Origin: an uncultured Gammaproteobacteria bacterium
Lineage (GTDB): Bacteria > Pseudomonadota > Gammaproteobacteria > Steroidobacterales > Foliamicaceae
DNA length: 64,000 nt
Assembly (NCBI GenBank): GCA_951828235.1
Contig: OX639965.1
Span: forward strand, 62,001 to 126,000
Direction of reading: 5' to 3'
The position numbers were made by a program, and so were the translations under genes. Positions within the stretch are counted from its first letter, which is position 1, and each line of letters begins with the position of its first letter. The notes beneath the pieces are model-generated. The model was given only the letters and a program-made list of their open reading frames with translations, was not told the origin of the DNA and searched no databases. Shown here piece by piece: positions 35,211-44,512 of this stretch.

Positions 35211-37586
35211 ATGACCAAGTCCCATATCACCTTCCCGTTCGCATTCGCACTGCTTCTTTCCGCGCCCCTGCTCACGCCGGTCGCCACCGCGCAGGATGCC
35301 GGCGCCCAGAATGAACTGATCATCGAAGAGATCATCGTTACTTCGCGCAAACGCGAAGAGTCGCTGTTTGAGGTGCCGCTGACTGTTACGGCGTTCGGCG
35401 CCAGCGACATCGAGACCATGGCGCTGGATGAATTGCCCGATATTGTTGATTTCTCCCCGGGCTTTCATTATTCGGAGCACTCGGTCGGCAGGGGCGGTCG
35501 CTTCAACCGGCGTCTGATCTTTCGGGGCATGAATCCGCGAACAGACCGGCAGACCCGCCAGGGCGCAACCGTGTTCATAGACGGCGCTCCAATACTCGGA
35601 TCCGAGATCGGCAGCACTGAAAACTACGAGCGAATCGAAGTAATCAAGGGCCCGCAGAGCGCTTATTTCGGACGCTCGACGTTTTCCGGCGCAATCAACG
35701 CCGTCACCAAGACACCGGGCAGCGAGTGGGCCGGCAGGATTTCGGCCGAGGTGGCCCGGTTCGGCACCTCCGATATGGGCGGGCAAATCGAAGGGCCGCT
35801 TGTAGCAGGCAAGGTTTCGTTTCGATTGAGCGCTCGCCAGTACGAGACCGACGGCGAGTACCGCAACTCCGCCAATGCGACACAGCGGCTGGGCGCCGAG
35901 TCCACAAGAGACATTGCGCTGTCGTTGTTTGCGACTCCGACCGACAATTTCAGCGCCAAGTTCAGATTCCACCAGTGGAAGGATGACGACGGTCCGTCGG
36001 CCAGTGCGGCGATCAACATCGCGGACAACCCCGAATTGTTCAACTGCATGCTATCCGGCCGTGGGGCCGGCGGGGGCGCGTGGCTGTGTGGCGAGGTGCC
36101 GTTTCTGGGCCACGGGAATATCGGCATGGACACAACCCTGACTCCGGAACTTCAGGCAACATTTTTCAACGATACGATCAGGCGGGCCTTCATTTTTGAC
36201 GTGCCGCGCGAGTTCGGCCTGGAACGCAACGCCCACGAAATCAGCCTGGTGCTGGACTACGAATTCGCCAACGGTCTGACACTCTCATCGATTACCGCCG
36301 CGCACGAGAACGAGTACGTGAGTTTCGAGGACTTCGATCGTCGTCCGACAGCGGGCCTGATCGGCAACTACCTGGTCGCACCCTCATCGGCGGATTCGTA
36401 CAGCATGTCCCTGACTTCGAACAAGGACTTCAGTCAGGAGTTTCGCCTCAGTTCCGCCGCCGACCAGCGGCTGCGCTGGATTGCCGGCGTGAGTTACACG
36501 GAGATCGAGGCCAGACTCCAGGGCTTCTCCGCACTTTGGGGAAGACAGCCGAACCCGAATCCCAATGTGAGCACCTTCGACCCGCAAACATCGGCTGTCT
36601 TTGCCGCCGCCAGTTACGACATCAATGACCAGTTCACGCTCAATGTCGAGGCGCGTCATCAGCGCGACAAAGTCATTGAGGGCACGGTCGGAAGCACACC
36701 GCTGGAGAATACGTTCAAGAGCTTCACGCCACGCGTGATTCTGGACTGGAAGCCCAGGGAAGGCACAACCTTGTATGCAACTTTTGCACAGGGAACCAAC
36801 CCGGGCCAGTTCAACGCCGGTCTCCTCCAGCTCACTCAGGGTGAACTGGACCAGATTGCCGCTGCCGGAGGCGGCGGGATTTTCGTCGAGGAGGAGGAGA
36901 TTACGAACATTGAGTTCGGCATAAAGACTTTCTTGTGGAACGACCGGGTCCAGATTAGCGCGGCCGTTTATTTCTCGGACTGGGATAATGTCATCGCTCC
37001 GGAAATCATCACGTACATCAATGCCGCCGGTGAATCCGACAGTGTTCAGGTCAACGCAACAGGCGGCGTGGCCAAGCTGTCCGGCCTTGAATTGCAGGGC
37101 ACAGTGCTTCTTTCGGAGAACCTGGTCGTCGACGGGACTTTCGGCTACAACAAGTCCGAGATAAAAGACTTCGAGAGTCCGGACGCGCTGAACCTGTTCG
37201 GCGACCGCACTATCGATGGCCTAGACAACGCCTTTTCACGGTATCCCGAGACCAGCGGTACGCTATCGCTCACCTATCAGGACCAACTGCCGTCCGGGCG
37301 CGACTGGTTCGCGCGAGGCGATGTGATCTATCGGGGAAACACCTGGATGACCAACGCCAACGTTACCGAAACCCCGTCATTCGCGACCCTGAATCTCAGG
37401 GTGGGCATGGAAATGGAGGCCTGGCGGATAGAACTGTACGGCACCAACGTGCTCAAGGAAGAAGGCTATACCAATCTCCAGTTGTTCCCCGATCTTTCCG
37501 GGCTCAGCGGCCCCTTTGCCCGGATGATGATGGCGGGTCTGCTCCCAAGGCCTTCGTACGGCATACGGACCAGCTTCGAGTTCTGA
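35211..37586 (+). CDS. TonB-dependent outer-membrane receptor (copy 3)
   Basis: A 791-residue receptor. Signal peptide MTKSHITFPFAFALLLSAPL..ATAQ, TonB-box region EEIIVTSRKREESLFEVP, plug motifs (LIFRGMNPRTDRQTRQG, YERIEVIKGPQSAYFGRS) and terminal GIRTSFEF with final Phe. ATG at 35211 has GGAGG about nine bases upstream; an open extension to 35094 has no signal sequence. The base composition is lower in GC than that of most neighbours. Convergent with the propeller gene at 37608. Substrate unknown; the next genes (cytochrome-propeller, isochorismatase-like, Tct transporter) suggest an organic acid or ring compound. Confidence 0.93.
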   Translation: MTKSHITFPFAFALLLSAPLLTPVATAQDAGAQNELIIEEIIVTSRKREESLFEVPLTVTAFGASDIETMALDELPDIVDFSPGFHYSEHSVGRGGRFNRRLIFRGMNPRTDRQTRQGATVFIDGAPILGSEIGSTENYERIEVIKGPQSAYFGRSTFSGAINAVTKTPGSEWAGRISAEVARFGTSDMGGQIEGPLVAGKVSFRLSARQYETDGEYRNSANATQRLGAESTRDIALSLFATPTDNFSAKFRFHQWKDDDGPSASAAINIADNPELFNCMLSGRGAGGGAWLCGEVPFLGHGNIGMDTTLTPELQATFFNDTIRRAFIFDVPREFGLERNAHEISLVLDYEFANGLTLSSITAAHENEYVSFEDFDRRPTAGLIGNYLVAPSSADSYSMSLTSNKDFSQEFRLSSAADQRLRWIAGVSYTEIEARLQGFSALWGRQPNPNPNVSTFDPQTSAVFAAASYDINDQFTLNVEARHQRDKVIEGTVGSTPLENTFKSFTPRVILDWKPREGTTLYATFAQGTNPGQFNAGLLQLTQGELDQIAAAGGGGIFVEEEEITNIEFGIKTFLWNDRVQISAAVYFSDWDNVIAPEIITYINAAGESDSVQVNATGGVAKLSGLELQGTVLLSENLVVDGTFGYNKSEIKDFESPDALNLFGDRTIDGLDNAFSRYPETSGTLSLTYQDQLPSGRDWFARGDVIYRGNTWMTNANVTETPSFATLNLRVGMEMEAWRIELYGTNVLKEEGYTNLQLFPDLSGLSGPFARMMMAGLLPRPSYGIRTSFEF

Positions 37587-37607
37587 CAGTCGCCTTGTGA
37601 GATTGAA

Positions 37608-39440
37608 TCAGCGGTAGGCGCCGTAGCCGGTCATCTCCGAGACGTCGGGGTAGAAGATTCCCAGCGCCGCCTGGTTATTTGAGCGGGTCGAGAAAATGAT
37701 GGCGCCTTCCCGGGTGACGTCCAGGTTGGGATTGTCGGCCTGGCGGGGCTCCGGGAAATAGGTGAAGGCTTCCGTGTCCGGGTCGAACCGGACCAGGGCA
37801 CCACCCAATCCGCCGTCTCCGAACCAGATCTTGTCATCGTGGTCCGCCACGATGCCGTAGGGCATTGATGCCTTGACGGGGGTGAAGGGCAGGATGTCGT
37901 ATTCCCGTTGCTCCCCGGTAACCGGATCCAGCCGGCCCAGCCTTCCTGAACTGAACACCGAGTACCAGATCGTGCCGTTTGAGTCCGCCGCCAGACGGTT
38001 GATGGCGCACGGTTTCATCAGCGACGGGTATTCCGTGAACCTTTCGGTTTCCGGATCGAAACTCGCCACGGCGCAGCCGAACAGTTCCGCGAACCAGACG
38101 ATGCCCTTCTGATCGACTTCTATCCCGTACGGGAAGGAGTGCGGCGTGGGAATTTCCCACAGCGTGATGCTTCCGGTCTCGTGGTCCCATTTGCCGAGCT
38201 TGTTGCCGCGAATCGCGGTGAACCACACGTCGCCGTTCTCAGCCATGTGCGGGCTGTGGCCGCGGATGTTGCCCACCACGCCCCGCTCGTCCACCACCAC
38301 GCCTTCGGGATCCATCGGGTAGCGGTCGATCTTCCCTGTCTCGGGATCCAGCCGCCCCAGGTGCTGCCCCTGGAATTCCGCCCAGAACACATGGCCGTTG
38401 CGGTCTATGGTCAGGTCATGCGGAAAGATGTACGACCAGACCGAATCCGGATCACCCTTCTTCTTGCCGTACATGTCCGTTTCGGGATTGTTCTCGTCAT
38501 AGCCGATGGGAAAGTGGCTCCACTGCCCTGTGCGCGGATCGACGCGGCTCAAGCCGATCAGGCTGTTCGAACCCCAGATATTCCCGTCGTTGTCGATCAT
38601 CGGCCGGTGCAGGCGATGCTTGAAGGGCTCGTTGGCGGATCTCAGGGACAGGTCGGCCCCCGGATGCAGTGGAGTCAGGTACTCGATGAACATGGCCGAG
38701 GCCAGCGTTTCTTCGTCCAGCGGATATTCGACGTCCAGGCGCAATACCCTGGCCGGGCTGTCCGGGCCGAAGTTGTTCGTCAGGTAATCCGCGAGGATGT
38801 CGTGCTCCTCGTCGGTAATGCTGCGGGTTGAATCGGGATCGGCGAACGGCCCGCTGGGATCCATCATGAGGCCGACCATGGCGTGCCACTGCGGACGTCC
38901 CATGCGGTGCGCCGGCAGGAAGGAATGGCCGTGGCAGGTCAGGCAGGAAGGCTCGGCCAGGTCCCTGCCCGGCCCGGGCGGATACATTTCGTCATAGGAA
39001 ACCAGCTGCGCGTTGCCGCCGACGCCGCCGAACTGCGGCCCCGGCTTGGAACTGTCCTTCAAGGTCAGCGGATTGTCCGGTCCCGGGGCCATCGCGAGGT
39101 CAAGCTCGATATCACCCTCGCCCTGGATCCTCAGCATCTCGTGCCGCGACGTCAGGCCGTCTTTCTCGGCCCAGATCCGGTAGCCGCCGGGCAACAGGTT
39201 GGGAGCGCGGTACTTTCCGTTGTGCGTAAACACCGTGTACAGCATGTTCCGGTCGAGGTTCTTGGCATAAACCTGCGCCGCGGTGAACGGCGTGTCGGCC
39301 GATACCGTTCCGGTGAGCGTGGAAGTGCCGGGAATTGCGGGTGCGCCTAGCGCCCAATCGGCGCCGAGCGCCATGATCAACACGGCTGACACGACAAATC
39401 GGCGTGTACCGCGGAAGAATTTCCAGTTGGATGATGACAT
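37608..39440 (-). CDS. Exported c-type cytochrome/beta-propeller protein (paralogue 1)
   Basis: A 610-residue periplasmic protein. Order: signal peptide (hydrophobic 14-32, cleavage near LGAP), a carboxypeptidase-regulatory-like beta-sandwich (about 40-120; LTGTVSADTPFTAAQVYAKN), a class I heme site CLTCH at 166-170, then a YncE/Vgb-like beta-propeller (about 250-600) with repeated DPETGK-type and GxIWF-type blades. It shares this architecture with two lipoproteins at 51524 and 54605 but lacks their lipobox. Vgb-like propellers include streptogramin lyase, but fusion to a heme domain suggests periplasmic electron transfer, such as a dehydrogenase. Activity is unknown. Divergent from the isochorismatase-like gene. 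Confidence 0.75.
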   Translation of the reverse strand: MSSSNWKFFRGTRRFVVSAVLIMALGADWALGAPAIPGTSTLTGTVSADTPFTAAQVYAKNLDRNMLYTVFTHNGKYRAPNLLPGGYRIWAEKDGLTSRHEMLRIQGEGDIELDLAMAPGPDNPLTLKDSSKPGPQFGGVGGNAQLVSYDEMYPPGPGRDLAEPSCLTCHGHSFLPAHRMGRPQWHAMVGLMMDPSGPFADPDSTRSITDEEHDILADYLTNNFGPDSPARVLRLDVEYPLDEETLASAMFIEYLTPLHPGADLSLRSANEPFKHRLHRPMIDNDGNIWGSNSLIGLSRVDPRTGQWSHFPIGYDENNPETDMYGKKKGDPDSVWSYIFPHDLTIDRNGHVFWAEFQGQHLGRLDPETGKIDRYPMDPEGVVVDERGVVGNIRGHSPHMAENGDVWFTAIRGNKLGKWDHETGSITLWEIPTPHSFPYGIEVDQKGIVWFAELFGCAVASFDPETERFTEYPSLMKPCAINRLAADSNGTIWYSVFSSGRLGRLDPVTGEQREYDILPFTPVKASMPYGIVADHDDKIWFGDGGLGGALVRFDPDTEAFTYFPEPRQADNPNLDVTREGAIIFSTRSNNQAALGIFYPDVSEMTGYGAYR

Positions 39441-39611
39441 CGCCCGGTTTCCCCAAGGTAGTGATAATGCAGCCTGCGCATCCCTGAGGCTTCCCGCATG
39501 GTCGCACGCGCATTGGGGTTTGTAAAGGATTGCCGGCCCACCTAGAATGCGCTTTCAATTCACCCGGGCGGATGGGCAATTTCCTGCCCCGAGCCCTGCA
39601 AGGACATTGCG

Positions 39612-40187
39612 ATGAAAGCCCTGATCTGTCTTGATTTTGAGAACGATATCGTCCACTCCGAAGGCAAGGTTTCGGGCAAGGGCTACGCGGCCTTCGATGC
39701 CGAGCACGGCACCCTGGCGCGCGTGCGTCTCGTCCAGGACCGGTTCCGCGCAGCCGGCCTGCCGGTGGTTCACGTGCGGGTCGGTTTTTACCCCGGATAC
39801 GCGCAAAGCCCAAAGGGATCCCCGCTGATGGGGCAGGCGCACGAATTCGGCGCTTTCGATCTCAGCGGCTGGGGCGGGCAATTCGTCGATGAAGTCGCAC
39901 CCGAGGGAGAGGAACTGGTCATTACCAAGCACCGGGTCGGCAGTTTTCACGCGACGCCCATGGAACTGTCACTGCGCAACATGGGCGTAACGCATGTTTA
40001 CCTAGCCGGCGTCGCAACCGATATGGTCGTGGAATCAACAGCCCGGGAGGCGCATGACCGTGATTTTGCGGTCAGCGTGATTTCCGATTGCTGCATCGCG
40101 GCCAACGAAGAAGACCAGCAGCGCAGCCTTGAAAACATGCGCAAGCTGGCGACCATACTGACGAGCGCCGAGATCGAACTCGACTAG
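39612..40187 (+). CDS. Isochorismatase-like hydrolase lacking the catalytic cysteine
   Basis: A 191-residue cytosolic protein of the isochorismatase/cysteine hydrolase fold. Catalytic Asp8 (CLDFEND) and Lys106 (VITKHRVGSF) are present, and the cis-peptide GVAT loop is intact (133-136), but the usual nucleophile in GVATxxCV is Val139 (GVATDMVVEST; codon GTC). True isochorismatases also lack this Cys, carrying Gly, whereas nicotinamidases, N-carbamoyl amidases and related amide hydrolases need it. So it may be a vinyl-ether hydrolase, an inactive homologue or a binding protein. It stands alone between divergent propeller and convergent Tct genes. Confidence 0.82.
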   Translation: MKALICLDFENDIVHSEGKVSGKGYAAFDAEHGTLARVRLVQDRFRAAGLPVVHVRVGFYPGYAQSPKGSPLMGQAHEFGAFDLSGWGGQFVDEVAPEGEELVITKHRVGSFHATPMELSLRNMGVTHVYLAGVATDMVVESTAREAHDRDFAVSVISDCCIAANEEDQQRSLENMRKLATILTSAEIELD

Positions 40188-40218
40188 CGCCCGTCGGCAT
40201 TTCCCCTCGCCTCTATCG

Positions 40219-41748
40219 TCAGCTGCTGTCGGCGGGCTCCTGGGGCAGCTTGTAGCGATTCATCTTCAGTCGCTGGCGGATCACGACAACGGCCAGAATT
40301 GCCAGAGCGCCCAGCAGGATCATCAGTACGGGCCGGCTGGCCACAAAAGCCAGCCAACCATCCGCCGCTTCCACCAGTATCAGCGTCTGGCGAATCGAAC
40401 GCTCGAAAATCGGTGTAAGAATGAAGCCGATCAGCAGCAGGACCGAAGGAAACTTGTACTTCGCCATTATCCAGCCGACAAGCCCGAACACGAACATCAG
40501 CTGCACGTCGAACAACGAGCCGCGCATCGCATACGCCCCGGCGGAAGCCAGTACCAGCACGGCCGGAAACAGCAGCCGCTTCGGCACCGACACCATCTTC
40601 TTGGCCAGCGGTATGAAGCCCAGGCCGACCAGATAATTGACCAGGTTGGCGAGCAGCATAGCGACGAAAATCGCGTAGATCGGCGCCGGGTTGTCGCGAA
40701 AGGCGATCGGGCCCGGCGTGATCCCCTGAATCAGCAGCGCGCCGAGTATTAGAGCGGCCGCCACGTCGCCCGGAATGCCGAAAGCCAGCAGCGGAATCAG
40801 GTTGGATCCGCCCACCGCGTTGTTGGCCGCCTCCGGCGCCGCAATGCCGTGCAGGGACCCTTTCCCGAATTCTTCCGGCCTGGCCGCGGTCCTTCGCGCC
40901 TCGTTGTAGGCGATGAACGCCGCGACCGTAGAACCGAGCCCCGGCAAGGCGCCCGTGATGGTGCCGATTGCCGAGCTGCGAAGAAGCGTGGGCAACAGCG
41001 CGCGCCGTTCCTTGCCGGACAAGCGGTTATCTTCCGGCCGGGACGAGAACTTCATGGTTCGTTCTCCAAGACGCCTGACGGGTTGCTCCAGTTGCCGGAA
41101 GACTTCCGAGATTGCCAGAAATCCGATCAGCATGGGGATCAGGCCGATCCCGTCGAACAACTCCGCGTTGCCGAATGTCAGGCGCGGCGTGCCGGTGATG
41201 GGGTCGAGCCCGACACACGCGAGCAGCACGCCGGCGGTAATCGACACGATCCCTTTCCAGGAACTGCCGCGGTGCAGCGATATCAGGCTCAACAGCGCAA
41301 AGAACACCAGGATTGCGTACTCGGAGGGGCCAAAGCGGATTGCTACCGCCGCCAATGCGCCGGCGCCGAAAATCAGAACGATGTCGGAAAACGAGTCGCC
41401 GAATACCGAGGCGAACAGCACCGTGTGCATCGCCTTGCCGCCCTTCCCCTGGCGCGCCAGGGGATTGCCGTCGATGACCGTTGCGGCCGCGGCCGGCGTT
41501 CCCGGGGTCCGAAGCAGGATGGCCGGTATGCTCGACCCGAACAACGATCCCTTGAACATGGCCAGCATCATCGGGATGCCCACCCAGGGGTCGAAGTAGA
41601 AACTGAACGGCACCAAAAGGGCCACGGCCATCGCGGCGGTCAATCCGGGAATGGAGCCGAGGATCTGGCCAAGCACGATGCCGAGAAGAATTCCCGCCAG
41701 GGCGTTGAAGTTGAGGGCCAGCGAAATGCCTTCGAGGATGTTTTCCAC
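40219..41748 (-). CDS. tctA: Tripartite tricarboxylate transporter large permease TctA
   Basis: A 509-residue inner-membrane protein with about 11-12 hydrophobic segments. Family blocks: the N-terminal ILLGIVLGQILGSIPGLTAAM, AILLRTPGTPAAAATVIDG and a second repeat with GALPGLGSTVAAFIAYNEA, plus LIPLLAFGIPGDVAAALILG. TctA is the ion-coupled translocation channel for carboxylates delivered by TctC. Last gene of the operon hyuB-hyuA-TPP enzyme-acd-tctC-tctB-tctA; it starts 14 bases after tctB. Confidence 0.95.
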   Translation of the reverse strand: MENILEGISLALNFNALAGILLGIVLGQILGSIPGLTAAMAVALLVPFSFYFDPWVGIPMMLAMFKGSLFGSSIPAILLRTPGTPAAAATVIDGNPLARQGKGGKAMHTVLFASVFGDSFSDIVLIFGAGALAAVAIRFGPSEYAILVFFALLSLISLHRGSSWKGIVSITAGVLLACVGLDPITGTPRLTFGNAELFDGIGLIPMLIGFLAISEVFRQLEQPVRRLGERTMKFSSRPEDNRLSGKERRALLPTLLRSSAIGTITGALPGLGSTVAAFIAYNEARRTAARPEEFGKGSLHGIAAPEAANNAVGGSNLIPLLAFGIPGDVAAALILGALLIQGITPGPIAFRDNPAPIYAIFVAMLLANLVNYLVGLGFIPLAKKMVSVPKRLLFPAVLVLASAGAYAMRGSLFDVQLMFVFGLVGWIMAKYKFPSVLLLIGFILTPIFERSIRQTLILVEAADGWLAFVASRPVLMILLGALAILAVVVIRQRLKMNRYKLPQEPADSS

Positions 41749-41762
41749 GGTGGCGACAGCCC

Positions 41763-42254
41763 CTAGATCGGCAGGCCCGGTATCAGGCCGAACCTGGGCA
41801 AACGCACGTTCAGAGCAAACTCGAACAGCAGGTAGATCGCCGCCAGCAGCAGGGCCGGGAACAGCACGATGATCCAGGGCCTTCGCTCACCGAGCAGCAC
41901 CGTCAGCAGGACCGCCATGCAGATGCCGCCAAGATAGAAACCCGCCAGGTCGAAACCAAACACGGCAAACGCCAGGCAAATCAGCCACGCGCCGAACGGT
42001 ATTCGTGCAAGACCCTCTCGATCCCCATTCGGCCCAGCGGCAGCCGGCGGCGCGACGAACGAGCGGTACAGGCCCCAGGCGAGCGCCACAACCATTCCCA
42101 CAGCCGCAAGTTGCGGCATGAAGCGAGGAGACAGGCCCGTGCCCTCGCCGGCGGCGCTCAGGCCGATGTCCAGCGGCAGGATCCAGAGCCCGAACACCAC
42201 CGCCGCGGCAAGCAGACCACCCAGTGCGATGGATTCCGGGCGGACCCGCATCAC
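41763..42254 (-). CDS. tctB: Tripartite tricarboxylate transporter small permease TctB
   Basis: A 163-residue membrane protein with four predicted hydrophobic helices, as usual for TctB, beginning at residue about 9 (IALGGLLAAAVVFGLWILPL). Its role is structural or coupling in the TctABC uptake system. The ATG overlaps the tctC stop by four bases. Sequence conservation in TctB is low, so the assignment relies mostly on topology, length and position between tctC and tctA. Confidence 0.88.
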   Translation of the reverse strand: MMRVRPESIALGGLLAAAVVFGLWILPLDIGLSAAGEGTGLSPRFMPQLAAVGMVVALAWGLYRSFVAPPAAAGPNGDREGLARIPFGAWLICLAFAVFGFDLAGFYLGGICMAVLLTVLLGERRPWIIVLFPALLLAAIYLLFEFALNVRLPRFGLIPGLPI

Positions 42255-43252
42255 TCGCCTTCATCCAGAGAGCGCAAGGCCTCGCGCGCAGCCGAAATGT
42301 CTCCCAACACGTGGCGCTCGAATTCCTCGTGGCCCAGGTAGGCCACCTTGCCGTTCAATCGGCCCGCGATATCGGAGAAAGCCGCCGACGCCGTAACAGT
42401 GCGTATGACTTCGTCCCACCGGGCGACCACATCGTCGGGCAGTTCCGCCGGTCCGGCCAAGCCGAAGAATATGGTGGGCGCCAGCGGATAGCCGAGTTGT
42501 TCGTAAGTCGGCACGGACGGCAATTCCGCTATCGGCTCGGGGCCGATTTCAGCCAGCACGCGAACGTCGCCGGCCGCCAGCGCACCGGAAAAGTCGGAGA
42601 TGACGCCCATATCGATGGTTCCGCCCAACAGCCCCGCCAGGACCTCGGACGAACCCTGCATCGGAACGAACGTGGCATCCACGCCTTCCTGCCGGAAGGC
42701 CGCCAAGGTCGCCACATGGGGCGCGCCGTTGATGCCCGCGCTGGACCAGCGCAGCCGGCCGGGATTGGCCCTGCCGAACTCGAGCAATGCGGAGAACGAT
42801 TCAAACGGTGACCCACCGCCCACAAGCACCGGGTGAACGGACACGACGTATCGCGCCAGGTAGGTAAGGTCCTGCACCGGGTCGTAGGGGACGTCGAGAA
42901 AATTCGGCGCCATCACGACCGGGCTGGTCGAAATGAAGGCCAGCGTGTAACCGTCGGCGGCAGCGCGCGCCACGGAACCGACCCCGATGGTGCCGCCCCC
43001 GCCGGTGCGGTTCTCCACGAAGATCTTCACGCCGAGGATATTCGCGGCCTGCGCGGCAATGGCGCGCGTGAACGTGTCGCCGCCGCCTCCGGGCGCATAC
43101 GGCACGATGATGGTGACCGGCCTGGACGGGTACTCGTCGCTGCCCGTGTGCTCGGCACAAGCCGCCACCAGCAATGCCGCAGCGACGATCGGGATGGCGA
43201 ACGTCCGGTGCAGGACGCGGCCGCGGGTCCATCGAGCCGGGGAACTCATCAT
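42251..43252 (-). CDS. tctC: Tct-type solute-binding lipoprotein TctC
   Basis: A 333-residue periplasmic binding protein of the Bug/TctC family. The start at 43252 gives a signal peptide with lipobox LLVAAC, so the protein is probably membrane-tethered. Family blocks: YPSRPVTIIVPYAPGGGGDT, VENRTGGGGTIGVG and FLDVPYDPVQDLTYL. Bug proteins bind carboxylates via a bridging water network. It follows the acyl-CoA dehydrogenase by ten bases. An open extension to 43393 lies inside the upstream gene and is rejected. The ligand is unknown but is probably the acid degraded by the operon enzymes. Confidence 0.93.
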   Translation of the reverse strand: MMSSPARWTRGRVLHRTFAIPIVAAALLVAACAEHTGSDEYPSRPVTIIVPYAPGGGGDTFTRAIAAQAANILGVKIFVENRTGGGGTIGVGSVARAAADGYTLAFISTSPVVMAPNFLDVPYDPVQDLTYLARYVVSVHPVLVGGGSPFESFSALLEFGRANPGRLRWSSAGINGAPHVATLAAFRQEGVDATFVPMQGSSEVLAGLLGGTIDMGVISDFSGALAAGDVRVLAEIGPEPIAELPSVPTYEQLGYPLAPTIFFGLAGPAELPDDVVARWDEVIRTVTASAAFSDIAGRLNGKVAYLGHEEFERHVLGDISAAREALRSLDEGE

Positions 43253-43262
43253 CAAACCGGCG

Positions 43263-44459
43263 CTATCCGCGCAACAGCTTGCGGGCAATCTGCATGCGCT
43301 GAATCTCGTTGGCTCCGCCGCCGATCTGCCCGTGGCGCAGGTAACGGTAGAAAAGCGTGAGCGGCAACTCCAGCGATTCGCCCATCGCGCCATGAATCTG
43401 GATGGCCTTGTCGAGCGTCCGCGCGCCCCACACCATCGAGGTGAGTTTCACCATCCCCGCCTCGGTGCGTATGTCCTCGCCGGCATCGGCGCGGGCCGCC
43501 ATCTGGTAGGTGAGCGAGCGCAACGCCTCCAGGTCGATATACATGTCCACGAGGTGCCATTGGATCGCCTGGCGCTCGGACAGCGGCTTGCCGAAGGTCA
43601 CGCGGTTCTTCGACCACTCGATCGACATGTCCAGCGCGCGCTGCATCTTGCCCAGCGCATACGGCCCGCGCAGGAGCCGGTCGTGGATCGTCAGCCAACG
43701 CTGCCCCAGCCGGAAGCCGTTGCCGACTTCACCGAGCACGTCGGACTGTGGCACCCGGCAATCCTCGAAGTGGACGATGTACTGCGACGCATGCGGTCCG
43801 AGCCAGGTCTTGATTCCCGGCTCCTCGACCAGCATGCCGGGATTGTCGCGCTTGACCAGGAACATGGTGATGCCGCCGCGCTGACGTTTTTCGGCGTCGG
43901 TCACCGCCTGCACCATGATCATGTCGGATTCCGCGGCCCCCGAAATCCACATCTTGGTGCCGTTCAGCACCCAGTCTTTGCCGTCCTTCACGGCCCGCGT
44001 CTGCATCATGCCGCCCGGGTCGGAGCCCGCGTTAGGCTCGGTCTGGGCAAAGCAGGTGGTCATGTTGCCCTCGATGACCGGCTTGAGGAAGCGGTCAACC
44101 TGGTCCCCCTCGCACTGGTAGAGGATGTTGGCGACATTCGCAAACGGAAACGGCACCGCGGTGTAGTTGAATTGCTCGAGAATGGCGATCTGGGCGAGCA
44201 TCGACAGTCCGGATCCGCCGTATTTTTCCGGCACCATGAGATACCACAGGCCGGTGTCACGCGAAATATCCACCAGGTGATTCACAACGTCGGGACCGAA
44301 GACCCTTTTCAGGTTGGTCGTTTCCTTGATGCCGAAGGCGTGCGCCGGATGGGGCAGGAACTCGGCCTCCAGCGGGATCAGCTCGTTCCTGACGATGCGT
44401 TTCGCAAGATCGACGATCTCCTGAATATCGGGCGGCAACTGAAAGTGCCCATTTTCCAT
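43263..44459 (-). CDS. Acyl-CoA dehydrogenase family flavoprotein
   Basis: A 398-residue FAD enzyme with the complete acyl-CoA dehydrogenase fold. Blocks: VPEKYGGSGLS, FAQTEPNAGSDPGG, MWISGAAESDMIMV and the C-terminal IGGGANEIQRMQIARKLL. The catalytic Glu found in IYEGTSEIQR-type enzymes is Gly here. Isovaleryl-CoA dehydrogenase has the same change and uses a Glu in helix G; the equivalent site here seems to be Asp in IHDRLLRGP. So an unusual (branched or cyclic) acyl-CoA substrate, or altered activity, is possible. It lies between the TPP enzyme and tctC in one operon. Confidence 0.92.
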   Translation of the reverse strand: MENGHFQLPPDIQEIVDLAKRIVRNELIPLEAEFLPHPAHAFGIKETTNLKRVFGPDVVNHLVDISRDTGLWYLMVPEKYGGSGLSMLAQIAILEQFNYTAVPFPFANVANILYQCEGDQVDRFLKPVIEGNMTTCFAQTEPNAGSDPGGMMQTRAVKDGKDWVLNGTKMWISGAAESDMIMVQAVTDAEKRQRGGITMFLVKRDNPGMLVEEPGIKTWLGPHASQYIVHFEDCRVPQSDVLGEVGNGFRLGQRWLTIHDRLLRGPYALGKMQRALDMSIEWSKNRVTFGKPLSERQAIQWHLVDMYIDLEALRSLTYQMAARADAGEDIRTEAGMVKLTSMVWGARTLDKAIQIHGAMGESLELPLTLFYRYLRHGQIGGGANEIQRMQIARKLLRG

Positions 44460-44512
44460 CCGGGTGCTCCTGATACTGCCGGCGCTCCGGCGCCTAGCCT
44501 CCTGTCACGACG

